A stretch of DNA of 64,000 nucleotides from NCBI GenBank assembly GCA_964522605.1, contig CAZFWV010000004.1, forward strand, positions 1-64,000, read 5' to 3'. Of the stretch, positions 8,396 to 18,155 are shown in pieces (positions within the stretch are counted from its first letter, which is position 1; each line of letters begins with the position of its first letter). Under the pieces are notes generated by a model, which was given only the letters and a program-made list of their open reading frames with translations, was not told the origin of the DNA and ran no database searches. This stretch comes from CAVZLD01 sp964522605 (GTDB lineage Bacteria > Planctomycetota > Planctomycetia > Pirellulales > Pirellulaceae). Made by a program: the position numbers and the translations under genes.

Positions 8396-9679
8396 ATGGT
8401 CAATGAACGGAGCAGTGGTGAACAAACGAGGCGAAAGCCGGTTCGCGGAGTCCGAAGCTGGTTTTTGATCCTCGGTTTGTTCGTGATCGCCGGTTGCGGT
8501 CGTTCCGAAGCGGAATTCACGAGCAACCAAGTCTACCTGCGGTTGCAGGAGTCGCGCTCGGGCGGTGCATATGACCCGCAACAGGTCACCAACATCGTGA
8601 ATGCACTGACTGCCTTGTTCGGCACACCCGACGAACCATTCTTGGTTCGCGACGCGGAGGGGCTCGAAAGTCTTGATCCGGATCGACTGGCGATTGCAGC
8701 GGGGCCGGTGAGCAGCGATCAGCTCGGCCAAGGACGTGGTCTCTATCGGCAACATTGCGTGCACTGTCATGGCATTTCCGGCGATGGGCGGGGACCCACG
8801 GCGGCCTTTCTGAACCCTTACCCACGCGATTTCCGGATGGGGACCTTCAAGTTCAAGTCAACGCCGATCGGGATGAAGCCGACGGATGACGATCTACGGC
8901 ATGTTCTGCTGAACGGCGTGGCAGGAACGGCGATGCCGTCGTTCAAGCTGCTGAGCGAAGGGGAGATCGATGCGCTGATTGACTACGTCAAGTATCTGGC
9001 GATTCGAGGTGAGGTTGAGCGGAAGCTGATCGAGGAGAATGTGGACTTTTTCGATCCCGAGGATGAGGCCGCGTCGCAAGAAATGCAGTCGGAGTTCTTT
9101 AGCCGCGAATACCTGGTCGACGAGGTGCTCGCGAGCGTGGCTCGTTCATGGGCCGATTCGGAATCTCAGGTCACCGAGGTTCCAGAACGCCCCTCAGAAT
9201 ACGACTTTACGAGCGAAGATTTTGACCCGGAAGCTCTGCAAGCTTCGATTGAGCGGGGCCGCGCCTTGTACTACACGAACATCGCGAATTGTTTCAGTTG
9301 TCACGGGCCGTCTCAGCTAGGCGATGGCCAGGTGACGGACTACGACAACTGGACGAAGGAGTTCTTCGACTGGACAAAGAAGAACGATGAGGACTACTCG
9401 AAGAAGTTGGAAGAATACCTATCGTTGGGCGGTTTGCCACCGCGGAACATTCTGCCGCGAAACTTGCGCGCGGGAGTCTATCGAGGCGGGCGCCGACCGG
9501 TTGATATTTTCTGGCGGATTCACAACGGAATCGATGGAACACCGATGCCGGAATCGAATAAAGCTTCACTCTCGAACGAGGACCTGTGGGATTTGGTGAA
9601 TTACGTTCTCGCGCTGCCCGACGAAGATGCCAGTCGTCCGGGGGCGGAGTTGCCAACGAATCGTCGCGAGGTTCAATAA
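8396..9679 (+). CDS. dihaem cytochrome c lipoprotein
   Basis: This 427-residue protein has an N-terminal lipobox (IAGC, Cys34) and two cytochrome c domains with haem motifs CVHCH (121–125) and CFSCH (299–303). Each is followed by a plausible distal Met (GTAMPSF, GTPMPES). GGGGAA sits 7 nt before the ATG at 8396. It lies 49 bp upstream of cytochrome oxidase subunit II in the same direction, so it is the best candidate for the electron donor docked at the CuA site. The haem sites are direct evidence; the partner is inferred. Confidence 0.85.
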   Translation: MVNERSSGEQTRRKPVRGVRSWFLILGLFVIAGCGRSEAEFTSNQVYLRLQESRSGGAYDPQQVTNIVNALTALFGTPDEPFLVRDAEGLESLDPDRLAIAAGPVSSDQLGQGRGLYRQHCVHCHGISGDGRGPTAAFLNPYPRDFRMGTFKFKSTPIGMKPTDDDLRHVLLNGVAGTAMPSFKLLSEGEIDALIDYVKYLAIRGEVERKLIEENVDFFDPEDEAASQEMQSEFFSREYLVDEVLASVARSWADSESQVTEVPERPSEYDFTSEDFDPEALQASIERGRALYYTNIANCFSCHGPSQLGDGQVTDYDNWTKEFFDWTKKNDEDYSKKLEEYLSLGGLPPRNILPRNLRAGVYRGGRRPVDIFWRIHNGIDGTPMPESNKASLSNEDLWDLVNYVLALPDEDASRPGAELPTNRREVQ

Positions 9680-9727
9680 ACGAAGATCGTCGCCGTTGAC
9701 GGATTATTCCAGAAGGGGAGACAGGCT

Positions 9728-10564
9728 GTGGGACGTTTTTGGAGTTTGTTGTTTCTTTCCGTGCCGATTCTGGGTGTCATCGTTTTTGTTGCGGCGATGA
9801 TGGGCGATCGTTCGCCGCTTTACGGGTTCTGGTTTCCCGAGGATATCTCCGCGCACGGGTACATCATCGACAACCTTTTCCACACGATCTTGTACCTGAC
9901 TGGGTTGATCTTCGTGTTCACCGGCGTGACGCTCTTCTGGTTCTTGTGGAAGTACGACGGTGCACGGCACCGTGAGCCGGTTGAGTTCGTGCATGGAAGT
10001 CATACGCTGGAAATCGTTTGGTCGATTCTGCCCGCGGCAACTTTGCTGTTCATCGCAATCTATCAGATGAATGCTTGGGCGGACGTTAAGTTGCTGCGGC
10101 CCATGCTGCCCGGCGGGGATGGACAAGTGGGGACCGGTGACGACATTCCACAGCCTCCACTTGCGGAAGTGAAGGGACGACAGTTTGAGTGGCGCATTCG
10201 CTATGCCGGTCCGGACGGGATCATCGGCACCACAGATGATATTCACAGTCTGAATGATCTGCATTTGCCCGTGAACGAGGAGGTTGTCCTGCAGATCAAA
10301 AGTGAAGACGTGCTGCACAGTTTTTTTCTGCCCAACGTTCGCGTCAAGCAGGATGTTGTGCCGGGGATGAAGCAGTATATCTGGTTCCGTCCGGTGAAGA
10401 CGGGGCAGTTCGACATTGTCTGCGCCGAGTTGTGTGGCTGGGGTCATTACAAGATGAAGGGCCGCCTTACGGTTCAGTCACGTGCTGATTTCGAGCGTTG
10501 GCTTGAGGAAACTCAAACGGAACAGAACTTGGCGGTGTTTACCGCCGACGCGGGAGACGAGTAG
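9728..10564 (+). CDS. coxB: cytochrome c oxidase subunit II
   Basis: This 278-residue subunit carries the complete CuA site: His197, then Cys232, Glu234, Cys236, His240 and Met243 in the CAELCGWGHYKM motif. Helices at about 55–75 and 92–112 match the usual hairpin, and an extra hydrophobic N-terminal segment (6–25) may be a signal anchor. There is no fused cytochrome c domain, so electrons come from a separate donor, probably the dihaem protein just upstream. Translation starts at GTG 9728 after AAGGGGAG. CoxA follows after 2 bp. Confidence 0.95.
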   Translation: MGRFWSLLFLSVPILGVIVFVAAMMGDRSPLYGFWFPEDISAHGYIIDNLFHTILYLTGLIFVFTGVTLFWFLWKYDGARHREPVEFVHGSHTLEIVWSILPAATLLFIAIYQMNAWADVKLLRPMLPGGDGQVGTGDDIPQPPLAEVKGRQFEWRIRYAGPDGIIGTTDDIHSLNDLHLPVNEEVVLQIKSEDVLHSFFLPNVRVKQDVVPGMKQYIWFRPVKTGQFDIVCAELCGWGHYKMKGRLTVQSRADFERWLEETQTEQNLAVFTADAGDE

Positions 10565-10566
10565 TC

Positions 10567-12342
10567 ATGAGTAGCGATGCGCATTCGGCCGCCCATTCGA
10601 CGAATGAAATGACGCTGGGGTCATTCATCTCAACCTACGTCTTCTCGCGTGATCACAAGATCATCGGTCTGCAGTTTCTGTTTTCGACGTTGCTCTGGTT
10701 CCTGATTGGTGGGCTGCTGGCCTTGGGGATCCGGTGGCAGTTGGCCTATCCCTGGTCCAACATGCCGGTCATCGGGCCATTGCTGTTTTCTGGTGAAGGT
10801 GGACAGATCTCCCCTGAGTTCTACACCGTGCTGTTCACTATGCACGCGACCGTGATGATCTTCTTTGTGATCATTCCGATTCTTGCGGGAGCCTTCGGGA
10901 ACTTCTTAATCCCGCTGATGATCGGCGCCGACGACATGGCCTTTCCGACGCTGAACATGTTGAGCTACTGGTTCATGTGGCCGGCATTTCTGTGTATTGG
11001 CTTGAGCTTCTTCACACCAGCCCATGGGGCGGCCGCCGGCTGGACGTCCTATCCACCTCTTTCCGTCGTAGAGTCGGCTGCGCCGGGGAGCGGATCGGCT
11101 CAGACGCTGTGGCTGCTCGGAATTACCTTCGTCGGGATTTCCTCGATGATGGGTTCCGTCAACTACATGACCACCATCATCCAGATGCGAGCCCCCGGTA
11201 TGACACTCTTCCGGATGCCTCTGACAATCTGGGGGATGTTCATTACGGCAATCCTGCAGGCGTTCGCCTTACCCGTATTGACCGCGGCAGGTTTCATGCA
11301 ATTGATGGACCGCGTATTGGGAACCGGTTTCTTCCTGCCGGAAGGCCTGGTGGTGAATAATTCCATCGCTGCAAGTGGCGGCGGACAGCCACTCCTTTGG
11401 CAGCACCTGTTCTGGTTTTATTCACACCCCGCGGTCTACATCATGATTCTGCCCGCCATGGGCATGGTTTCCGACATGATCAGTTGTTTCTCCAGGAAGC
11501 CAGTCTTTGGCTACAAGCCGATGGTCTACTCGATTTCGGCGATTGCCGGGTTAGGGTTCATTGTCTGGGGGCACCACATGTTTGTCTCCGGCATGAATCC
11601 CGTTCTGGGAATGACGTTCATGGTCTCGACCATGATGATTGCACTGCCGAGTGCGGTGAAGGTCTTCAATTGGCTCGGAACGATCTGGGGCGGACAGATT
11701 CAATTTACGACGCCAATGCTCTTTGCCCTGTCGTTCGTGTCGATGTTCATTATCGGAGGTTTGTCGGGAATCTTCATGGCGGCGACCCCGGTTGACATCT
11801 TCATCCACGATACGTACTTCATCGTCGCGCACTTCCATTACGTCCTGTTCGGCGGTACGGCGATGGCCGTGTTCGGCGCAATTTACTTTTGGTTCCCGAA
11901 GATGTTCGGCCGAATGATGAACGAAACGCTTGGGAAATGGCACTTCTTCTTGACCTTCGTCTTCCTCAATGGGACGTTTTTTACGATGCACGTCTTGGGG
12001 GCGGTCGGGTTTCCTCGCAGGCTCGCCGATCCCTACATGTACGAGACCTTTCAGCACACGTTGGGGATGAACCGGTTTATGACCTGGTGTGCGATTGGAA
12101 TGGTGTCGAGTCAGATTCTCTTTGCCGGGAACTTCATCTACAGCATTTTTTACGGCGCCGTTGCGGGTCGGAATCCTTGGGGTGCCAATTCGCTCGAATG
12201 GTCAGCTCCAAGTCCTCCGGGGCACGGCAACTTCGATTTCCAGCCCGTGGTCTACCGGGGACCCTACGAATATGGATCCCCCGAATCGGACAAAGACTTT
12301 TATCCTCAGATCGAACCGCCGCCTTCGGTCGCCCCGGCCTGA
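10567..12342 (+). CDS. coxA: cytochrome c oxidase subunit I
   Basis: This 591-residue haem-copper oxidase core has the expected haem a ligand (TMHATVM), the CuB His–Tyr motif (HPAVY), the CuB His pair (WGHHMF) and the haem a3/a ligands (HDTYFIVAHFHYV). About twelve helices are visible, and the cross-linked Tyr makes it an A-type oxidase. A short hydrophilic tail ends the protein. It starts 2 bp after coxB and is followed by ctaA and ctaB, which supply haem A. The identification is secure. Confidence 0.97.
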   Translation: MSSDAHSAAHSTNEMTLGSFISTYVFSRDHKIIGLQFLFSTLLWFLIGGLLALGIRWQLAYPWSNMPVIGPLLFSGEGGQISPEFYTVLFTMHATVMIFFVIIPILAGAFGNFLIPLMIGADDMAFPTLNMLSYWFMWPAFLCIGLSFFTPAHGAAAGWTSYPPLSVVESAAPGSGSAQTLWLLGITFVGISSMMGSVNYMTTIIQMRAPGMTLFRMPLTIWGMFITAILQAFALPVLTAAGFMQLMDRVLGTGFFLPEGLVVNNSIAASGGGQPLLWQHLFWFYSHPAVYIMILPAMGMVSDMISCFSRKPVFGYKPMVYSISAIAGLGFIVWGHHMFVSGMNPVLGMTFMVSTMMIALPSAVKVFNWLGTIWGGQIQFTTPMLFALSFVSMFIIGGLSGIFMAATPVDIFIHDTYFIVAHFHYVLFGGTAMAVFGAIYFWFPKMFGRMMNETLGKWHFFLTFVFLNGTFFTMHVLGAVGFPRRLADPYMYETFQHTLGMNRFMTWCAIGMVSSQILFAGNFIYSIFYGAVAGRNPWGANSLEWSAPSPPGHGNFDFQPVVYRGPYEYGSPESDKDFYPQIEPPPSVAPA

Positions 12343-12421
12343 CGCGGTTGGCTAGGCATTGGAAACACGTACGGAAGAAACCAGTCCGTCAGGCCGTTTA
12401 CGGCTGAGTTGAGGTAGAACC

Positions 12422-13447
12422 GTGAATTCGCAAACCACCAATACTGCAGATTCTCGATGGCCGCACCGGTTGGCTGTCCTGCTCGTCTGCGCGACGTTTC
12501 CCCTGATCTGGGTGGGTGGATTAGTCACGACCTACGATGCCGGGATGGCGGTACCGGATTGGCCGAATACGTATGGTCACAACCTGTTTCTTTATCCTTG
12601 GTCAACCTGGATTAGCGGTCCCTGGGATCTGTTGATCGAACATGGTCACCGGTTGTTGGGGGCGATCGTTGGTCTGTTAATGATCTTGCTGCTGATTGTC
12701 GTCTGGCGTCAGGATCGGCGTCGGTGGGTGCGGTGGCTTGCGGTGGGGTGTTTGGCGCTAGTGATCTTGCAGGGTTTGTTGGGCGGTGGGCGCGTTCTGA
12801 TGGACGACCTCTTGCTGGCACGAATCCACGGCTGCACCGGACCGCTGTTCTTCCTGTCGTGCGTGGCGCTGGCCGCGGTCACGTCGGCCTGGTGGCGTTC
12901 TTCTGCCGCTACGGTTGATGGTGCGGCGGCACGGCTTCAAAAGCCCGCTTGGGTAGCGCTCGGTCTGGGAATTGCTCAATTAATTTTGGGATCCCACCTG
13001 CGACACCTTCCGGCGAACTGGTCGCCCTCGACGTTTCGGGGATTAGCCGTGATTCACTTATTGGTTGCGGCCATGTTGTTTGTTCAAGTTGTCTGGCTGA
13101 CCTTGCGTTGCTGGCGGGATGCGGAATCGCGTCGCCTTCCACTCTTGTGGCGGCCTGCGACGGCGATCTCGTTGCTCGTTGCACTGCAGATCGTTCTGGG
13201 AATTGGCACATGGATCGTGAAGTACTCCTGGCCGACGTGGTTACCGCGTCCCGCGAATTTTCGTACGTTCACGGTGCAAGCTGAGAGTATGACGCAGGCG
13301 GTGACCGTGACCGCGCATGTCGCCGTGGGGTCGCTCATTTTAGCGACGGCTTTGTTGTTGGCGCTGCGGGCAACAAGACTTTCTCAACCGGCACCGGCTT
13401 CTGAATTTCTGTCCGGTGCGCGGCGCACGTGGGAGGCTTTGGCGTGA
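12422..13447 (+). CDS. ctaA: haem A synthase (CtaA/COX15 family)
   Basis: This 341-residue, roughly eight-helix membrane protein oxidises haem O to haem A for the oxidase encoded upstream. The N-terminal WVGGLVTTYDAGMAVPDWP segment and the conserved histidines in EHGHRLLGA, ARIHGCTGP and TAHVAVG fit the family. GTG 12422 is the likely start. The stop codon overlaps the GTG of ctaB (GTGA), which suggests translational coupling. Confidence 0.92.
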   Translation: MNSQTTNTADSRWPHRLAVLLVCATFPLIWVGGLVTTYDAGMAVPDWPNTYGHNLFLYPWSTWISGPWDLLIEHGHRLLGAIVGLLMILLLIVVWRQDRRRWVRWLAVGCLALVILQGLLGGGRVLMDDLLLARIHGCTGPLFFLSCVALAAVTSAWWRSSAATVDGAAARLQKPAWVALGLGIAQLILGSHLRHLPANWSPSTFRGLAVIHLLVAAMLFVQVVWLTLRCWRDAESRRLPLLWRPATAISLLVALQIVLGIGTWIVKYSWPTWLPRPANFRTFTVQAESMTQAVTVTAHVAVGSLILATALLLALRATRLSQPAPASEFLSGARRTWEALA

Positions 13448-14361
13448 GTACCTCGACAGTCATTACAGTTCCCGCAGCACGAGTTACGGGGTGGTTAAGC
13501 CGGCTGGCGGACTACAGCGAGTTGGCGAAGCCTCGGATCTTGATGATGGTCCTGATCGCGGTCACATTGTCGGCGCTGGTTGCAACGGCAGGACAGCCCG
13601 ACGTGACGCAGTTGCTGCATACGTTGGTGGGAGTTACGTTGGTTGCTGCGAGTGCCAGTGCGCTCAATCAGTGGTGGGAATCGTCCAGTGACGCACGGAT
13701 GGCGCGGACCGCAGAACGGCCGCTTCCAGCGGGTCGGTTGGGCAGAGCGGAGACGCTGCTGTTGGGGCTGACCGTCGTCGGGGCGGGTCTCTTGTATTTA
13801 TGCCTCGCGTGTGGGCCCTGGGTCAGCTTCTGGGCCGGCCTGACCTGGCTGCTTTATGTCGGAGTTTACACGCCGCTCAAGTCGCGCACCTGGCTGAACA
13901 CGGTGGCGGGTGCGATCCCGGGAGCCCTGCCAATCGTGATCGGTTGGAGCGGCATGGGAGCTCCGTTCGACCACCGCACAGCAATTCTCTTTCTGCTCGT
14001 CTTCTTCTGGCAGTTTCCCCACTTCATGGCGATTGCCTGGCTCTATCGCAACCAATACGCTGCCGCGCAGCTCAAGATGTTGCCCGTCCTGGATCCCGCG
14101 GGCGGTCGGACGGGTTGGTTGGCTGTCACGACCGCGTCGGTTGTGCTGGGCATTAGTCTGCTGCCAGCGATTGGACTCGCGTCCCTATCGTGGGTTTACA
14201 TTCTGGGTACCTGTGTCTTGGGCTGCGGCCAGTTGGCTTGTGCCGTTCGGTTCTTCCGGCTGCGGAGCGACCTGGCAGCGCGACAGCTTTTGCGGGCATC
14301 CCTGATTTACCTGCCGCTCCAGTTGACACTGATCACTTTGCGATACCTTGCTTTGGTGTAG
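13444..14361 (+). CDS. ctaB: protohaem IX farnesyltransferase (haem O synthase)
   Basis: This 305-residue UbiA-family prenyltransferase farnesylates haem B to haem O. The first Asp-rich motif appears as NQWWESSSDARMARTAERPLP and the second region as YTPLKSRTWLNTVAGAIPGA. PHFMAIAWLYRNQYA is typical of COX10/CtaB. GTG 13444, overlapping the ctaA stop and placed 8 nt after GGGAGG, is a better start than GTG 13429. It acts just before CtaA in haem A biosynthesis. Confidence 0.95.
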   Translation: MSTSTVITVPAARVTGWLSRLADYSELAKPRILMMVLIAVTLSALVATAGQPDVTQLLHTLVGVTLVAASASALNQWWESSSDARMARTAERPLPAGRLGRAETLLLGLTVVGAGLLYLCLACGPWVSFWAGLTWLLYVGVYTPLKSRTWLNTVAGAIPGALPIVIGWSGMGAPFDHRTAILFLLVFFWQFPHFMAIAWLYRNQYAAAQLKMLPVLDPAGGRTGWLAVTTASVVLGISLLPAIGLASLSWVYILGTCVLGCGQLACAVRFFRLRSDLAARQLLRASLIYLPLQLTLITLRYLALV

Positions 14362-14409
14362 GCACATCGACAGAAAACGATCGATTTTCCAATAAGGTTC
14401 CAATTCGAG

Positions 14410-15609
14410 ATGGCACACGAACCGCATGCGAACAAAGATCACGGCCAGGGTCATATGCACCTGGAGTACCAACCCGCCCTGCCTCTGCCGAATGGCAAGT
14501 TGTGCATGTGGCTGTTCTTGTCCACCGAGATTATGTTCTTCGCGGCTTTGATCGGCACGTACATCGTCATTCGTTTCGGTGCTGCCGACTGGCCGACTCC
14601 ACACGACGTTCACCTGAGTGAACCGATTGGTGCATTCAACACGTTCGTGCTGATCTGTTCCAGCGTGACTGTTGTTTTGGCTTTGGAGGCGGCTCGCGGC
14701 AATCGGGCAGGGCAAGCGAAGATGTTCCTTGTCTTGACCTTCTTGCTTGGCAGCTTGTTTCTGGGTGTGAAGGCTTACGAGTATCGGGAGAAGTTCTCCC
14801 ATGGCATCTACCCGCGGCAGCCCCGCAGCTTGATCTACGAAAAGCCCGATCTTTATTATGCGGCTGCGGTGGATGCTTCCTTGAAGAATCAGCAGGAGAA
14901 GCTGACCGGTCAGCGCGAGCAAGCGGCGGAGAACGAACAGACGGCCGCGGCGTTCGACGACCGTCTGCAAGTGGTCAATGCGCTCCAGGTTGGACTAGCG
15001 CGCTGGACGGAAGAAGAGGCCGCCCAGGGAAACCTGGAAGCCATCGAGCAAATGGCGATGGTCATCAATCCGGCGCACCATGGACCGGTTTGGGATTCGG
15101 CAGTGGTGCAGCAGCAGCGAGAGCAGTTGCGACGCGAAGCGCAGGAGGTTGCCGCGCAGCAACAGCTTCTGATTGCGGAACAACAGTCACTGCAGGAGCG
15201 TTTGGAGGACAGTGACGCGGATGCGGCCGTCGAGACTCGGTTGACGGAAATCAACGACGCGTTGAACGGCGTTCCCGCGAAAATGAGTCTGCTGGATAAT
15301 CGTGTGAAGACGCTGGAAATCATCGAGTCGGCGGAAGGGAATCTGAATGAGTATTTTGCCGACCAGCGCGAGTCGGAACCGCTGGTGTTGCCGATGATGA
15401 TCCCGGGTGGCAATATGTGGGCCAGCACCTATTTCCTGCTAACCGGATTTCACGCGATGCACGTGCTTGTCGGCTTAATTGTATTCGCCATCGCAATGAC
15501 CCTGCGGCTCGACGCAAGACGGGCAAATTTTCTGGAAAACGCCGGTCTGTATTGGCACTTCGTTGATCTGGTCTGGATCTTCTTGTTCCCCTTACTTTAC
15601 CTGTTCTGA
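14410..15609 (+). CDS. coxC: cytochrome c oxidase subunit III with a large coiled-coil insertion
   Basis: This 399-residue protein has the subunit III core: helices at about 31–54, 74–95 and 104–124, then 335–364 and 376–399, with [12 protein letters not shown] and [19 protein letters not shown] motifs. Between the third and fourth of these helices lies an insertion of about 200 residues (127–333) that is polar, rich in Gln, Glu and Ala, and predicted to be coiled coil. Bacterial short forms of this subunit are usually near 200 residues, so the insertion doubles the protein. It sits in frame with no sign of a frameshift. Confidence 0.9.
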   Translation: MAHEPHANKDHGQGHMHLEYQPALPLPNGKLCMWLFLSTEIMFFAALIGTYIVIRFGAADWPTPHDVHLSEPIGAFNTFVLICSSVTVVLALEAARGNRAGQAKMFLVLTFLLGSLFLGVKAYEYREKFSHGIYPRQPRSLIYEKPDLYYAAAVDASLKNQQEKLTGQREQAAENEQTAAAFDDRLQVVNALQVGLARWTEEEAAQGNLEAIEQMAMVINPAHHGPVWDSAVVQQQREQLRREAQEVAAQQQLLIAEQQSLQERLEDSDADAAVETRLTEINDALNGVPAKMSLLDNRVKTLEIIESAEGNLNEYFADQRESEPLVLPMMIPGGNMWASTYFLLTGFHAMHVLVGLIVFAIAMTLRLDARRANFLENAGLYWHFVDLVWIFLFPLLYLF

Positions 15610-15646
15610 TTCGCCTTTCACTTCCTCATTACAGAGGGTTCTACTC

Positions 15647-16060
15647 ATGTCGGATCATGCTTCCGGGACGGCGCATTCGTATGAACACGAGCATGTCAGT
15701 GCCTGGACCTATCTAGGCGTGTTTGCCGGGTTGTGCGTGCTGACCGCGATCTCCGTCTGGTTGGGGAACTCGAGTTTGAAGCAGCACGCGCCTCGCGCGG
15801 CCTGGGCGGGCATGATGGCGGTTTCGTGCGGCAAGGCGATGCTTGTGATTCTATTCTTCATGCATCTAAAATGGGAAGCGAATTGGAAGTACGTCCTGAC
15901 GATTCCCGCGATGATGATGTCGGTGTTCCTCGTCTGCATGTTGATTCCCGACATCGGCCTGCGACGAGAGAAGTATTCCGAAGAGCGATTGGTACGTGCG
16001 GCGCAGGTGGAAGAGCTGGATTCATCGGCCGGATCCGAAGCGGTACACTCCCATCCCTGA
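15647..16060 (+). CDS. cytochrome c oxidase subunit IV (prokaryotic type)
   Basis: This 137-residue protein has a His-rich N-terminus and three hydrophobic helices. The motif GKAMLVILFFMHLKWE is typical of prokaryotic COX4 proteins. The ATG at 15647, preceded by AGAGGG, is preferred over longer in-frame starts that overlap coxC. It ends the structural part of the oxidase operon. Its C-terminal tail is hydrophilic and unremarkable. Confidence 0.88.
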   Translation: MSDHASGTAHSYEHEHVSAWTYLGVFAGLCVLTAISVWLGNSSLKQHAPRAAWAGMMAVSCGKAMLVILFFMHLKWEANWKYVLTIPAMMMSVFLVCMLIPDIGLRREKYSEERLVRAAQVEELDSSAGSEAVHSHP

Positions 16061-16347
16061 GAACGTGTTTGGAAATACGAACAACCGGGCTCCCGAGTGT
16101 GCCACTGGATTTGCCAGTGCCGTTGCTACATCGAAAATAGACACTGGAATAGCCAGTGCCACCCCATTTTCCAAACAGCTTCTGAGGGACGGAAGGCGAT
16201 TTGCTCGAAGGGATGGGCGGGTGGCTGAACGCATGGAGCCTCCGCGTCGTGTTCCGGCGTCGTGCAGCACTCCTGCAGCGCAGTTCGAAACCTGCCTTTC
16301 GCCGAGTCCTGGCGCAGTCTGCGATTGCAGAAGGGGGCTCGCTTGAC
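16061..16347. repeat. nested palindromic element after the oxidase operon
   Basis: An outer inverted repeat GTTTGGAAA (16067–16075) and TTTCCAAAC (16168–16176) encloses two similar small hairpins with CACTGG/CCAGTG stems (16103–16119 and 16142–16158). The two inner units are direct repeats of each other with different loops. Nothing coding is convincing before the ATPase start at 16348. It looks like a small non-autonomous interspersed element, or a remnant of one. Confidence 0.7.
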
Positions 16348-17289
16348 ATGAACGGTGGTCCGCCGGCGATCGACGTGGATCGCGTCTCCTACTCCTACGG
16401 CACGCGGCGAGCTCTGAAGAATGTGTCGCTGGAGGTGAAGGAAGGGGAAGTCTTTGCGCTCGTTGGGCCCAACGGAGGCGGCAAGACAACTCTTTTCCGT
16501 TTGATCTCGACTTTGGTTCCGATGCAGACGGGGCAGATTCGGATTCGAGGCGCTTCGGTCTCGGAACAACTGTTTGACGTTCGAAGACAGATCGGAGTGG
16601 TCTTCCAGGCCCCGAGTCTTGATCGCAAACTGACGGTGCAGGAAAACCTTGAGCAACAGGCGGCGCTGTACGGTTTGGCAGGAGCGGATTTTTCTGGACG
16701 TTCTCAAGAGATGTTGCGGCATTTGGGGCTCTTTGAGCGATCGGGCGACCTGGTGGAAACGCTATCTGGGGGTCTGCGGCGCCGCCTTGATCTTGCCCGT
16801 GGCATGCTTCACTTGCCGCGCGTCTTGTTGTTGGATGAACCGAGCACAGGGCTTGATCCGGGAGTGCGGAGCGATCTGTGGCAGTATCTCCGCGCGTTAC
16901 GTGCGGAGTATGGAACGACGATCCTGCTGACCACGCATTTGTTGGAGGAGGCCGATCGTGCGGATCGCGTTGGGATCCTACACGAGGGGGCGCTCGTTTC
17001 GCTTGGATCGCCGCAGGAATTGCGCGCAACGGTCGGCGGAAAATCCGTGTTGATTGATTGTTCACGGCCCGAAGAGTTGGCCGCCCGAATTCGCGAACGT
17101 TTTGGCTGCGATGCTCAGGTCGTCGATGATCAGGTGCGTTTGGCGGGATCGGACGAAGTCGGTTGGCCGGATCGACTGATGGAGGCCTTTCCCGAGCAGA
17201 TTGAGGCCGTGCGCTTGGGGAAGCCGACTCTCGAGGATGTGTTTATTGCGCGGACAGGTCACCGTTTCTGGCAGGAGGTCACGGGATGA
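16348..17289 (+). CDS. ABC transporter ATP-binding protein (CcmA/NosF-like exporter class)
   Basis: This 313-residue ATPase has a Walker A (GPNGGGKTT), a signature that reads LSGGLRRRLDLA, Walker B (VLLLDEPSTGLD) and an H-loop (LLTTHLLEE). ATG 16348 is preferred over the longer frame starting at 16201, whose extra residues look non-coding. It overlaps the permease gene by an ATGA, so the two form one exporter. Its position between oxidase structural genes and Sco suggests a role in oxidase biogenesis, such as export of a cofactor or copper ligand. The substrate is unknown. Confidence 0.9.
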   Translation: MNGGPPAIDVDRVSYSYGTRRALKNVSLEVKEGEVFALVGPNGGGKTTLFRLISTLVPMQTGQIRIRGASVSEQLFDVRRQIGVVFQAPSLDRKLTVQENLEQQAALYGLAGADFSGRSQEMLRHLGLFERSGDLVETLSGGLRRRLDLARGMLHLPRVLLLDEPSTGLDPGVRSDLWQYLRALRAEYGTTILLTTHLLEEADRADRVGILHEGALVSLGSPQELRATVGGKSVLIDCSRPEELAARIRERFGCDAQVVDDQVRLAGSDEVGWPDRLMEAFPEQIEAVRLGKPTLEDVFIARTGHRFWQEVTG

Positions 17290-18155
17290 TGCCGCGAGCG
17301 GTTCACCAGGAATCCTCTTCCACGGCCGTCGTGCCCCGACCCTTTTATGCGGCGTGGTCGTTGGCATGCCGCGAGGTGGTCCGCTTTCTGCGTCAGAAGA
17401 ATCGAGTCGTCGGCGCGGTTGGCCAGCCGGTCGTGTTCTGGTTGTTGTTCGGAGCGGGTCTGAATCGGACGTTTCGCATGCCCGGGCAGGATTTTCGCCA
17501 GTACTTCGCACCCGGAACACTGATGTTGATTCTGCTGTTCACTTCGATTTTTGCCACGATCTCGTTGATCGAAGACCGCCAAGAGGGGTTTCTTCAATCC
17601 GTCCTCGTCGCTCCATTGCCGCGCTGGGTCTTGGTGGCTGGAAAGGTCGGTGGCGGAGCATTTCTCGCCGTGATGCAAGGCTTGCTGTTCTTGGCGCTAA
17701 GCAGTTTTGTGGGCGTCCAATTCGGACTGGTTTCTACCGCTGGCCTGTTCCTGCTGCTTGTCGTATCCGCGATTGCCCTGACCTGCGTCGGTTTCGTAAT
17801 TGCCTGGCGACTCGATTCCACGCAAGGTTTCCATGCGATCATGAATCTGCTGCTGGTGCCCCTATGGCTGTTGTCCGGGGCCTTTTTCCCAGTCCCATCC
17901 CTCGCACAGGACGCTACGTGGGGTGAACTCGTCCTTCATGGAGTCATGCGGATCAATCCGCTGACGTACGCCGTTTCCGGAGTCCGGCAACTGATGTTTG
18001 GACCATCGGTCGCGATGGCCCACGAATCGGGGACAACACCGTTGTGGCTGCCCAGCCTGCCCGCCTGCTGGTTGGTTACAATTGGTTTTGCGGTCCTCAT
18101 GTTTTTGATCGCTGCCCGTGTTGCGCGGCGACCTACGACGGGAGATCTGTTATGA
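17286..18155 (+). CDS. ABC-2 type transporter permease
   Basis: This 289-residue protein has about six hydrophobic helices and the ABC-2 signature region (FFPVPSLAQDATWGELV and the following helices). It overlaps the upstream ATPase by ATGA and the downstream Sco gene by another ATGA, a chain of translationally coupled genes. It should form the membrane channel of the exporter, probably as a dimer. No substrate-binding protein is present, which fits an exporter. Confidence 0.9.
   Translation: MMPRAVHQESSSTAVVPRPFYAAWSLACREVVRFLRQKNRVVGAVGQPVVFWLLFGAGLNRTFRMPGQDFRQYFAPGTLMLILLFTSIFATISLIEDRQEGFLQSVLVAPLPRWVLVAGKVGGGAFLAVMQGLLFLALSSFVGVQFGLVSTAGLFLLLVVSAIALTCVGFVIAWRLDSTQGFHAIMNLLLVPLWLLSGAFFPVPSLAQDATWGELVLHGVMRINPLTYAVSGVRQLMFGPSVAMAHESGTTPLWLPSLPACWLVTIGFAVLMFLIAARVARRPTTGDLL

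Noticed and set aside
16103..16158. GCCACTG-like sequences resembling a cobalamin riboswitch
   Set aside because: The rest of the conserved cobalamin core is missing, and the motif is explained by two small repeated hairpins.
16201..16347. Upstream extension of the ABC ATPase reading frame
   Set aside because: The extra residues match no ATPase. ATG 16348 gives the normal length.
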